Assembly: GCA_947625365.1 (NCBI GenBank)
Contig: CANQNZ010000001.1
Coordinates: 1-35,322 of the forward strand
DNA from: an uncultured Bacilli bacterium
Lineage (GTDB): Bacteria > Bacillota_I > Bacilli_A > RF39 > UBA660
Reading direction: 5' to 3'
Length of the DNA stretch: 35,322 nt
Position numbers and translations under genes: made by a program
Notes under the pieces: generated by a model
What the model saw: the letters and a program-made list of their open reading frames with translations, nothing else
What the model was told of the DNA's origin: nothing
The model's database searches: none
Shown: positions 16,932 through 24,594 of the stretch, piece by piece
Numbering within the stretch: position 1 is the stretch's first letter
How the letters are laid out: each line of letters begins with the position of its first letter

Positions 16932-19073
16932 ATGAAGATGACAAAAAAACAAAATATTATAATAAGTATTGTGTTTGTAGTTTTAGTAATTATTGGAACA
17001 GTAAGTATTTCGGTATTTTCACGTAATATTCGAGAATCTTATGCTTTAAATTTACGTATTAATAGTGTCAGAGTTGTTAATGGTTCAGATGTTATTAATA
17101 TTAGTGCTTCTAGTTCATCACCTATAGTTGGTTATTATGTTGGAACAGCAAATAACGTTAATAGTGCTACTTATTTTCCCGCTTTAAATAAAAATTCATA
17201 TAATATTAGTTTAATTAATGGCACCTACCATGTTTGGGTTAAAGATGGGACAGGAGCTATAGCCCAATATAATCAAACTATTACTATTTCTAATTCATGT
17301 TCAAGTGCTTATGTTTCTAATGCTAAAGGTAATGGTACTTCTCGTCATTGTTACTATACAGCCGATGGAAAATATTTAGAAGAAACTAAATCTGAACAAT
17401 TAGTAACATGTGCTAGTGGTTATAAAAGAGATGAAAGCAAAACAACAATTACTGAAGATACTTGTACGAGTCTTTCTCCTTCGACTATTGGGGCAATGGG
17501 ACTATCTAAAAAAGTTTGTACAAAAGTATGGACTTATGCGTGCGTTCCTACAGGTGGAGCATCTGGGGATGGGTTAAGTGTAGTTAGTGCTACAACTTCT
17601 AATGAATGGACAAATGGTAATAAGGAAATTGTTGTTACTAGTAAAAAAGGTTCTAGTGAAATAGCAGGATATTATATTTCTACCAATTCTAATAAACCTG
17701 ATGGTGGAGCAAGTTGGAACGGTTCAAATTCTACGACTTGGACTACTTCACAAGGAGCAGGAACCTATTATATATGGGTTAAAGATGCCCAAGGTAATAT
17801 CAGCAGTAATTATAAATCAGTTACCGTATCTAAAATTGAAACTACTGCTCCTCATATTGACTCTGTAATTCCTTCATCAGTTAATAAAAATTTAACTATT
17901 AATGCTTCCGATGAAGGGGGAAGTGGGGTAGCAGGCTATTATATTAGTACAGAAAATGCGGCGCCAACTCTTTCTTCTGATTGGAATAATACAAATGAAA
18001 CATCTTATACAATTGATAAACCGGCGGGAACCTATTATATATGGGTTAAAGATGCTGCGGGAAATATTAGTACTAGTAAAACAGCAAATATTGCCGAATC
18101 GTCTACTACCGATAATAACTTGTTAGCATCCCTTAGTATTAAAAATATGGAAATATCTCCAGCTTTTGATGCTAATGTGACCGAATATACTGCAAATGCT
18201 AGTGTATCTAAAGCTGTTATAGATGCTACTTTACAAGATAGTAATGCTTCATTTGTTAAAAAATATGGTCCAAGAACTGTGAATTTAAAAAGTGGCGTTA
18301 ATAATATCGTTATTAAGGTTAAAAGTGCTTTAGGCAATGTTAAGGAATATACAATAAAAGTTACATATAATGGTAAAGCTTCTAATAGAGCTAGTGCTCG
18401 CTTAAAGTCTTTATCTTTAAATAGTGGTAATTTAACATTTGATCCTGATATAACGGAATATAGAATGTATGTTCCTCGCAGTTTGGAAAAATTAGAAGTA
18501 GAGGCAGTAGCCGAAGATAGCAATGCTGAGGTTAAAATAGAAAATCCCGAAAGCTTGCAAATAGGTGATAATAAAGTAACAATTACTGTTACAGGAACAG
18601 ATGGTACTTCTACAATATATACTTTAAATATTATTAGAAAAGAAACAGACCAAGTTTCTACTAATAACTATTTAAAAGAGTTAATCATAACAGGATATGA
18701 TATTAAATTTGATAAAGATGTTTTAGAATACGCCATTGCTTTAGGTAATAGAACTTATTTAAATGTTAATGCCTATGCGGAAGATAGTAATGCGGAAGTA
18801 ACAATTGATAATACTAAATATTTAACTAAAGATAGTGTTGTTCATGTTATGGTAAGAGCCGAAGATGGTAGTGCTAGAATTTATTCTATCGCCTTAAATA
18901 AAAGCAGGATAACGGTATGGCAAATAATATTAATTATTATTGGTTCAATTATCTTATTATTAGTAATTGCATACTTTGTCTTAAAACTTATGGGATATAC
19001 TGTTTATATTAACTTTGGCGTTATTAAAGATTTCTTCTTAAACTTATTTAGAAGAAATAAAGATGATGATTAG
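16932..19073 (+). CDS. Large cell-surface protein with Ig-like repeats, Cys-rich region and cadherin-like domains
   Basis: 713 residues. An N-terminal hydrophobic helix (about 7-29) is the signal or anchor. Three related beta repeats carry GYY(V/I) and YHVWVKDG/YYIWVKDA motifs (from about residues 65, 246 and 335). A six-cysteine segment (about 122-207) lies between repeats 1 and 2. Three cadherin-like beta-sandwich domains follow (about 397-480, 488-572, 579-660), each with an L..L....F....EY pattern and DSNA. The protein ends with a membrane helix and a short basic/acidic tail, so it is probably anchored at both ends with the repeats outside. AAGGAG at 16917-16922 fixes the ATG at 16932. 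Ligand unknown; adhesion is inference. Confidence 0.85.
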   Translation: MKMTKKQNIIISIVFVVLVIIGTVSISVFSRNIRESYALNLRINSVRVVNGSDVINISASSSSPIVGYYVGTANNVNSATYFPALNKNSYNISLINGTYHVWVKDGTGAIAQYNQTITISNSCSSAYVSNAKGNGTSRHCYYTADGKYLEETKSEQLVTCASGYKRDESKTTITEDTCTSLSPSTIGAMGLSKKVCTKVWTYACVPTGGASGDGLSVVSATTSNEWTNGNKEIVVTSKKGSSEIAGYYISTNSNKPDGGASWNGSNSTTWTTSQGAGTYYIWVKDAQGNISSNYKSVTVSKIETTAPHIDSVIPSSVNKNLTINASDEGGSGVAGYYISTENAAPTLSSDWNNTNETSYTIDKPAGTYYIWVKDAAGNISTSKTANIAESSTTDNNLLASLSIKNMEISPAFDANVTEYTANASVSKAVIDATLQDSNASFVKKYGPRTVNLKSGVNNIVIKVKSALGNVKEYTIKVTYNGKASNRASARLKSLSLNSGNLTFDPDITEYRMYVPRSLEKLEVEAVAEDSNAEVKIENPESLQIGDNKVTITVTGTDGTSTIYTLNIIRKETDQVSTNNYLKELIITGYDIKFDKDVLEYAIALGNRTYLNVNAYAEDSNAEVTIDNTKYLTKDSVVHVMVRAEDGSARIYSIALNKSRITVWQIILIIIGSIILLLVIAYFVLKLMGYTVYINFGVIKDFFLNLFRRNKDDD
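17759..18067 (+). repeat. Intragenic DNA repeat in the Ig-like segment
   Basis: The ~30-bp stretch encoding GTYYIWVKDA at about 17759-17789 recurs with near identity at about 18028-18058. It marks recent duplication of the repeat unit within the surface-protein gene. Confidence 0.6.
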
Positions 19074-19075
19074 TT

Positions 19076-19098
19076 AAGAGTTCTAAATGAACTCTTTT
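19076..19098 (+). terminator. Terminator of the surface-protein gene
   Basis: AAGAGTTC (19076-19083), loop TAAAT, GAACTCTT (19089-19096), then T residues. Confidence 0.65.
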
Positions 19099-19110
19099 CA
19101 TATGGAAATA

Positions 19111-19130
19111 AAAAAACCGTATTAACGGTT
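19111..19130 (-). terminator. Terminator of the minus-strand sortase-type protein
   Basis: In minus-strand reading AACCGT, loop TAAT, ACGGTT, then a run of seven T in total. The stop codon of the gene is at its edge. Confidence 0.65.
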
Positions 19131-20637
19131 AAAGTGATTTTTTTAAATATATTTCTAAATTAATAAAACCTATTAAAGATAATAATTGCAGAATAGTGTA
19201 TGTAATTACACGGTCAGAAGTTTGAGGATTTGCTACATCTTGAGAAACATTATTTTGGGTATTATTTGGTTCAGAAATAGTTGTTTCTGGGTCTGGTGGG
19301 GTTTCTGTATCCTCCGTTTTTTCTGGTTGAGTACTGCTTGAATATGGTAGTTTTTCAAATGAAATTTCAATGCTTGTATCTTGGGTTATATGTTCTAATA
19401 TTAACGTGCCTTCTATAACTTCACTAGTTTTATCTTCTCCATTAACAATTATTGATTGAATTTTATAACCATAATTGGGATATATTTTAATGATTATATC
19501 TTCACCATGTTTTATTTGAGAGGAATTAGAGTTCACTGTACCACCAGGACCTACATTAATATCTATATTATATAATATTGGTTTAATATCAATGCCTTCA
19601 GTGCCTTCAATATTTGTTGCTGATTCTATTGTACCACTACTTGTATTGTCAATACGACCTTCTTTGTTATCAATAGTACCAGTATTTTTTATAGAGCCAT
19701 TATTAGTTATTGTTCCTTTATTAGTAACAGTTACTCCTTCCGGAATAGTCAAACTAGCACCATCTTCAACAGTTAAACTGCCTGTTATTTCCAAATCTTG
19801 ATTAAGAGTAGCATTACCTTTAACAATTCCATTTCCATGTTCATCAAAAATAATACCATTAAATCCTTCAGCATTTAAATTTCTCATATCACTTTCGGTA
19901 TAGACTATGGCATTACCATTACCTTCTAAAACGACTTGACTTTGCTCTTCGGAATCGGTTATTGCATAACCTAAAACATCTGTATGAATATTACCGCCAT
20001 TTAATGTAATTGTACCTTCGGGAGTATAAACTGGTGGTTCATGCTCCTTACTACAATAACCATTACCTATTCCTGAACTATATTTTCCATCATAACTTGT
20101 ATAAATATTACCACCGTTAATTACAATATTACCAAAAGGATAATTATATATACTACCGATTACAGCTCCCAAACATACTGAGCCAGAATTATCAACCGAA
20201 GCAAATAAAGAGCCATCGCCATTAATTTCTAAGGAAGTATTTTTAGGAACTTTAATAGTTGAAGATTCTTGTCCAGCTTTTAAAGTATTTTCGCCAATTA
20301 GGTTAAGAATAACACTACTACCATCTTGTAAATCAATGGTATTCTTCCAACCGCCTTCAGTTGTATCCGCTTTATAATTATTTAATGTTATTGTTACATT
20401 AGCATTTTCATTAATAATAATTCGGTATTTTTGAGCATCTCCTCTTAATTCTACATTCGCATTATTTGATAAAATTATTTTATTATCCTCATAGCTAATT
20501 TCATAATTAGTTCCTTTAATTAAGGCATCGGTACCAGTAATGTTGTTAAAATCATTTTCATCAGCTTTAACATTTATAATTGGAATTAGCAGCATTATGA
20601 AGGTTAGTAAAAAGAAATTTTTCCCTATTTTTTTCAT
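19129..20637 (-). CDS. Secreted, wall-anchored beta-helix-like protein (NPQTSD sorting signal)
   Basis: 502 residues. The signal peptide (MKKIGKNFFLLTFIMLLIPI) ends near the ALA-like VKADE. The middle consists of short repeats of Ile/Val-Thr/Asn-Gly-Asn type (ITLNGGNIHTD, GTITNNGSIKNTGTIDN), as in parallel beta-helix surface proteins. Residues about 360-435 form an INVGPGGTVNSNSSQI... domain resembling listerial/bacterial surface repeats. The C-terminus has a Thr/Pro/Glu-rich spacer, NPQTSD, a hydrophobic stretch and KKSL, a sortase-signal layout. No sortase is in the window. Glycan or host contact is inference. It is convergent with the other surface gene. Confidence 0.85.
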   Translation of the reverse strand: MKKIGKNFFLLTFIMLLIPIINVKADENDFNNITGTDALIKGTNYEISYEDNKIILSNNANVELRGDAQKYRIIINENANVTITLNNYKADTTEGGWKNTIDLQDGSSVILNLIGENTLKAGQESSTIKVPKNTSLEINGDGSLFASVDNSGSVCLGAVIGSIYNYPFGNIVINGGNIYTSYDGKYSSGIGNGYCSKEHEPPVYTPEGTITLNGGNIHTDVLGYAITDSEEQSQVVLEGNGNAIVYTESDMRNLNAEGFNGIIFDEHGNGIVKGNATLNQDLEITGSLTVEDGASLTIPEGVTVTNKGTITNNGSIKNTGTIDNKEGRIDNTSSGTIESATNIEGTEGIDIKPILYNIDINVGPGGTVNSNSSQIKHGEDIIIKIYPNYGYKIQSIIVNGEDKTSEVIEGTLILEHITQDTSIEISFEKLPYSSSTQPEKTEDTETPPDPETTISEPNNTQNNVSQDVANPQTSDRVITYTILQLLSLIGFINLEIYLKKSL

Positions 20638-20668
20638 TAATTACTTACTCCTTTTCAATTTATTTATT

Positions 20669-20697
20669 ATATTAATTTAAAGAATAGAAAATGTCAA
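20669..20697 (-). promoter_or_regulatory. Promoter of the wall-anchored protein
   Basis: Minus-strand TTGACA (20697-20692), a 17-bp spacer and TAATAT (20674-20669). Confidence 0.65.
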
Positions 20698-20717
20698 TTA
20701 TATAATAAATCTTTTAT

Positions 20718-20746
20718 TTGACATAAACTGTAAATTTAAATATAAT
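20718..20746 (+). promoter_or_regulatory. Consensus promoter upstream of the ABC transporter
   Basis: TTGACA (20718-20723), a 17-bp spacer and TATAAT (20741-20746), a perfect sigma-A match. The leader to the start codon is about 70 nt and contains an imperfect palindrome (20775-20799). Confidence 0.75.
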
Positions 20747-20774
20747 AAAAACGTAATTTTTAATGAAATTATGT

Positions 20775-20799
20775 AAATATTTAGCTATAGCGAATATTT
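20775..20799. promoter_or_regulatory. Imperfect palindrome in the ABC transporter leader
   Basis: AAATATT (20775-20781) is mirrored by AATATTT (20793-20799) around a GCTATAGC core (20784-20791). It could be an operator or a small RNA hairpin. The core is off-centre by one base. Confidence 0.3.
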
Positions 20800-20823
20800 T
20801 ATAATAGAAGGAGTATGGCATTT

Positions 20824-23265
20824 ATGTTAAGATTAGAGAATATTCAGAAAAGCTATAAAGTAGGAAACAATAAACAACATGTTTTAAAAGGCATAAGTAT
20901 TGATTTTCGTGATAATGAATTTGTTTCTATTTTAGGGCAAAGTGGTAGTGGTAAAACAACACTTTTAAATATCATAGGTGGTTTGGACCATTACGATAGT
21001 GGAAACTTAGTAATAGAAGGGGTTTCAACTAAACAATATAAAGATAAAGATTGGGATAGTTATCGTAATCATCGAGTTGGTTTTATCTTTCAAAGTTATA
21101 ACTTAATTTCCCATCAAACAATTTTGGCTAACGTGGAGCTGGCTTTAACTTTATCAGGTATTCCTAAAAAAGAAAGAAGAGAAAAAGCCATTGAGGCTTT
21201 AACTAAAGTAGGTTTAAAAGAACATATTAATAAAAGACCTAATCAACTTTCTGGTGGGCAAATGCAAAGAGTTTCTATTGCTCGTGCACTAGTAAATAAT
21301 CCAGATATTATTTTAGCCGATGAACCAACTGGTGCTTTAGATTCTCATACAAGTGTTCAAATTATGAATATCTTAAAAGAAATTGCTGAAGATAAATTAG
21401 TTATTATGGTTACGCATAACCCAGAACTTGCTCATGAGTATTCAACGCGAATAATTGAATTAAAAGATGGAAAAATTTTAGATGATTCAAGTCCTTATAA
21501 TGAAAAAGAGGAAAAGAAAAAAAGTATAGAAGGGGATAAAACTCCAAAAACTTCTATGTCATTTTTAGCTTCATTAAGTTTATCATTTAATAACTTGATG
21601 ACAAAAAAAGGTAGAACCTTCTTAACAGCATTTGCGGGAAGTATGGGTATTATTGGTATTGCTTTAATCTTAGCTTTATCAAATGGTGTATCAGGATTTG
21701 TTTCTTACCGTGAAAAAGAATCTTTACAAAATTTCCCTTTAACAGTAGAAGAAGAAGCTTTCAATGTTTCTACATATTTAACAGATGGATTATTTGGTAA
21801 AGATGATGATAAATGTCCCGATAATAAATTATGTTCTAAAGACGATATAAATAGTGAAGTACAATCTCTTACTAATGATATTGTTAAACAAAATAATATG
21901 GAAGAATTTAAAAAATATGTTGATGAAACTAAAGGATTTAAAGAATATGCTTCCCAAATTCAATATTCATATAATTTAGATTTACAAATTTATTCAACGA
22001 AAAATGATAACTATGTCAGAGTAAATCCTAATAGTTTTAATCTTTTAACTATTGCAAATGTTAAGGATACATCTGGAGAGCTTGCTGGATATATTGATAC
22101 GGAACCACAACCAATATTTACCGAATTATTAGAAAGTGATGATAATGATGATAGTAAATATGAGGTATTAGCGGGACATTATCCTAAAAATTATAATGAA
22201 CTTGTTTTAATTGTTGATGAAAATGGTGTTATTCCAGACTCTGTTTTATACGGTTTAGATATTAAAGACCGTAATCAAATAAATGAAGTATTAGGAAAAG
22301 ATAAAAAAATAAAAGCTACTAAATATAATTATGATGATATTTTAAATACTTCATATAAATTAGTGTTAAATACTGATTATTATAAAAAAGTAGGAGGAGT
22401 ATATCGCGATTACTCTAGTGATAATAATTATATGAAAAACATCATTGATAATGGTGTTGATATGACAATCGTTGGTATTGTTAAAGTAAAAGGCTCTGCT
22501 GACCAAGAAAATTTAGTTGGTTACAAACATTCGTTAGTTGATTATGTCATTGAAAATGTTGCTAAAACTGATATTTATAGAGAGCAAACAGAAAATAAAG
22601 ATATAAATGTTTTAACAGGCTTACCTTTTGATAATGAAACTAATAATTATGAAAGTGTTTGTAAAACTCTTGGAATAGTTGATGTTAATAAACCAAATAA
22701 AATTAGTTTTTATCCAAAAGATTTTGAATCAAAAGATAAAATTGTAGAGTTGATGGATAAATATAATAAAAAACAAGAAAAAGCTGGACATAAAGAAAAT
22801 GTTATTTCTTATACTGACTTATTAAAAACTTTAATTAGTAGTATTACTTCTGTAGTTAATATTATTACTTATGTCTTAATTGCTTTTGTTGCCATTAGTT
22901 TAATTGTATCAAGTATTATGATAGCTATAATTACGCATATAAGTGTTCTAGAAAGAACTAAAGAAATCGGTATTTTAAGAGCTATTGGTGCTAGTAAGAA
23001 AGACGTTAAACGAGTATTTAGAGCCGAAACTATAATCGAAGGTTTTGTGGCAGGTGTAATGGGCGTAATAATGTGTATATTAGTATCATTTGTAATTAAT
23101 AAAGTAGTAGCTCACTTTATGAGCTATGATAATATTGCTCATTTACCATTATTAAGTGCTGTACTACTAATTGCTTTAAGTACTTTACTTACTGTTTTGG
23201 CTGGACGAAGACCATCTAAGATGGCAAGTAAAAAAGACCCAGTAGAAGCATTAAGAACAGAATAA
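20824..23265 (+). CDS. MacB-type ABC transporter, fused ATPase and permease
   Basis: 813 residues. The N-terminal ATPase has GQSGSGKT (38-45), signature LSGGQMQRVSIARAL (about 142) and ILADEPTGALD (about 162). A linker leads to a first membrane helix (FAGSMGIIGIALILALSNGV), a ~370-residue extracytoplasmic domain, and three C-terminal helices with the FtsX-type motif KEIGILRAIGASKKDV. MacB-type transporters use ATP to drive periplasmic or extracellular mechanics in export of peptides, lipids or drugs. Of two ATGs, 20824 is 10 nt from GAAGGAG (20807-20813) while 20815 nearly touches it, so 20824 is chosen. No regulator or adaptor gene is adjacent; substrate unknown. Confidence 0.92.
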   Translation: MLRLENIQKSYKVGNNKQHVLKGISIDFRDNEFVSILGQSGSGKTTLLNIIGGLDHYDSGNLVIEGVSTKQYKDKDWDSYRNHRVGFIFQSYNLISHQTILANVELALTLSGIPKKERREKAIEALTKVGLKEHINKRPNQLSGGQMQRVSIARALVNNPDIILADEPTGALDSHTSVQIMNILKEIAEDKLVIMVTHNPELAHEYSTRIIELKDGKILDDSSPYNEKEEKKKSIEGDKTPKTSMSFLASLSLSFNNLMTKKGRTFLTAFAGSMGIIGIALILALSNGVSGFVSYREKESLQNFPLTVEEEAFNVSTYLTDGLFGKDDDKCPDNKLCSKDDINSEVQSLTNDIVKQNNMEEFKKYVDETKGFKEYASQIQYSYNLDLQIYSTKNDNYVRVNPNSFNLLTIANVKDTSGELAGYIDTEPQPIFTELLESDDNDDSKYEVLAGHYPKNYNELVLIVDENGVIPDSVLYGLDIKDRNQINEVLGKDKKIKATKYNYDDILNTSYKLVLNTDYYKKVGGVYRDYSSDNNYMKNIIDNGVDMTIVGIVKVKGSADQENLVGYKHSLVDYVIENVAKTDIYREQTENKDINVLTGLPFDNETNNYESVCKTLGIVDVNKPNKISFYPKDFESKDKIVELMDKYNKKQEKAGHKENVISYTDLLKTLISSITSVVNIITYVLIAFVAISLIVSSIMIAIITHISVLERTKEIGILRAIGASKKDVKRVFRAETIIEGFVAGVMGVIMCILVSFVINKVVAHFMSYDNIAHLPLLSAVLLIALSTLLTVLAGRRPSKMASKKDPVEALRTE

Positions 23266-23272
23266 TAATTAG

Positions 23273-23305
23273 AAAGTAAACTAAAAAAATAGGTTTACTT
23301 TTTTT
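23273..23305 (+). terminator. Terminator of the ABC transporter
   Basis: AAAGTAAAC (23273-23281) pairs with GTTTACTTT (23293-23301), followed by four more T. Confidence 0.75.
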
Positions 23306-23309
23306 GTTA

Positions 23310-23338
23310 TTGACTTTTGATGTGCTTAATGATTAAAT
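23310..23338 (+). promoter_or_regulatory. Putative promoter of the kinase-like gene
   Basis: TTGACT (23310-23315), a 17-bp spacer and TTAAAT (23333-23338). Confidence 0.5.
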
Positions 23339-23366
23339 AAATAGTAATTTGAAAGGATTAGTTAAA

Positions 23367-24170
23367 ATGTTAATATATAATGAAGGTCAAACTTTAGATA
23401 CTAAAGAAATGAAATTATTAGGTGGAAATGGCGAAGGCATATTTTATGCCGGGGAAAGTGTAATAAAAGTTTACGATGATGCTCCTAAAAAGAGGTTATT
23501 AGATGAAAATGATGTTAATTATTTAGCTAAAATAAAAACATTAAGAATATTACTTCCTAAAAATCCTATTTATGTTATGGAAAATGGCCAGAAAATATTT
23601 AAAGGGTACGCTCGTCATCAATATATTCAAAATTGTATACCTTTAAGTGCAATGTGGGAAACATTACCAGAAAAATTAGAAGAAGAAGGAAAATATATAG
23701 AAGAGGATGTGGAAATATTAACGGAAAATAATGTGAAATTACATGATTTAGCGGTTAGAGATAATCTTTTATATAATGGTAATCTATACTTTTGTGACCC
23801 AAGCACTTTTACAATAAATAGTGATACTAAAGTGACAAACAATAATAAGGAAGAATTAAAAGAGGCTTTACATTATCATTTGATTTTATTAGGAACAAAT
23901 CCCGAATATTTAGAAGAAGAGTTAGCAAAAATGACCGGGATAGATTATCAACTGTCAGAAGATTTTTATAACTTTTTATTAAATGTTTATGGTAGTGTTT
24001 ATGATATGATAAGTGACTATAGTTATTTTGAATATTTAAATGATATATTAGAGTATTATGGTTCAATTGAAAATTATAAATTAGAACTTTTAGAAAAAGC
24101 GATAGAGGATAGTCGATATTCTAGATATAGCTTTGAAGTTGAAACTTTAGAAAGAATATTACATCGTTAA
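23367..24170 (+). CDS. Protein-kinase-like fold protein
   Basis: 267 residues with scattered kinase hallmarks: a glycine loop GGNGEGIFYAG (about residue 19), a VIKVY lysine strand (about 34), a catalytic-loop-like LHDLAVRDNLLY (about 126) and a DPSTF in place of DFG (about 144). A helical C-terminal half follows. Whether it phosphorylates anything is open, since the catalytic loop is atypical. AAAGGA at 23352-23357 selects the ATG at 23367 over the TTG at 23349. The last 61 bp of the gene are repeated at 26447-26507, marking one edge of a possible insertion. A small-molecule kinase is an alternative. Confidence 0.7.
   Translation: MLIYNEGQTLDTKEMKLLGGNGEGIFYAGESVIKVYDDAPKKRLLDENDVNYLAKIKTLRILLPKNPIYVMENGQKIFKGYARHQYIQNCIPLSAMWETLPEKLEEEGKYIEEDVEILTENNVKLHDLAVRDNLLYNGNLYFCDPSTFTINSDTKVTNNNKEELKEALHYHLILLGTNPEYLEEELAKMTGIDYQLSEDFYNFLLNVYGSVYDMISDYSYFEYLNDILEYYGSIENYKLELLEKAIEDSRYSRYSFEVETLERILHR
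24110..24170 (+). repeat. 61-bp direct repeat, copy A (3' end of kinase-like gene)
   Basis: Matches 26447-26507 at 59 of 61 positions (differences at 24112 and 24145) and ends exactly on the stop codon. Layout resembles an attachment site in the 3' end of a gene. Confidence 0.85.
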
Positions 24171-24187
24171 TATTTTTTTTAATACAA

Positions 24188-24208
24188 AATGTTGATTTTT
24201 TCAACATT
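24188..24208. promoter_or_regulatory. Palindromic operator over the XRE promoter
   Basis: AATGTTGA (24188-24195), 5-nt spacer, TCAACATT (24201-24208): a perfect 8-bp inverted repeat covering the -35 box. It is the likely autoregulatory site of the XRE protein encoded immediately downstream. Confidence 0.6.
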
Positions 24209-24220
24209 AATGCATATAAT
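24192..24220 (+). promoter_or_regulatory. Promoter of the XRE / ImmA-Fic operon
   Basis: TTGATT (24192-24197), a 17-bp spacer and TATAAT (24215-24220). Confidence 0.65.
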
Positions 24221-24251
24221 ATAAATGACTTTATACGTTGAGGTGGTGTAT

Positions 24252-24593
24252 ATGAAAGAGTTAAATTATAAAAAAATAGGGGAACGGTTAAGAAAACTTA
24301 GAAAATATATGGGCTTAACTCAAAGACAAGTTGCTGAGATTTTGAATGTAGGTAGAGATGCAATTTTAAGAATTGAAAAAGGAGAACGCAAGATTGATTT
24401 GCAAGAATTAATGAGTTTTTCAAAATTGTATAATATAAGTATGGATGAATTAACAGCTGAAGAACATGCTATAAATAGTAGTAATGTTATTTTTGCTAGG
24501 GGATTTAATGAATTAAGTGAAAAGGATAAAAAAGAAATTATTAGTTTAATTGAGTATAAGAATATATTAAAGTCACAAAATAAGGATGACTAA
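24252..24593 (+). CDS. XRE-family (Cro/CI-type) transcriptional regulator
   Basis: 113 residues. The N-terminal helix-turn-helix is clear: IGERLRKLRKYMGLTQRQVA, then NVGRDAILRIEKGERKID and LYNISMDEL. The C-terminus is a short helical tail. GAGGTGG at 24240-24246 fixes the ATG. It overlaps by a few bases in translation signals with the ImmA-Fic gene that follows, the arrangement of ImmR-ImmA pairs in mobile elements and of some toxin-antitoxin pairs. The palindrome over its own promoter suggests autorepression. It probably represses the operon until the metallopeptidase acts on it; this is inference from ICEBs1 ImmR/ImmA. Confidence 0.88.
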   Translation: MKELNYKKIGERLRKLRKYMGLTQRQVAEILNVGRDAILRIEKGERKIDLQELMSFSKLYNISMDELTAEEHAINSSNVIFARGFNELSEKDKKEIISLIEYKNILKSQNKDD

Positions 24594-24594
24594 T

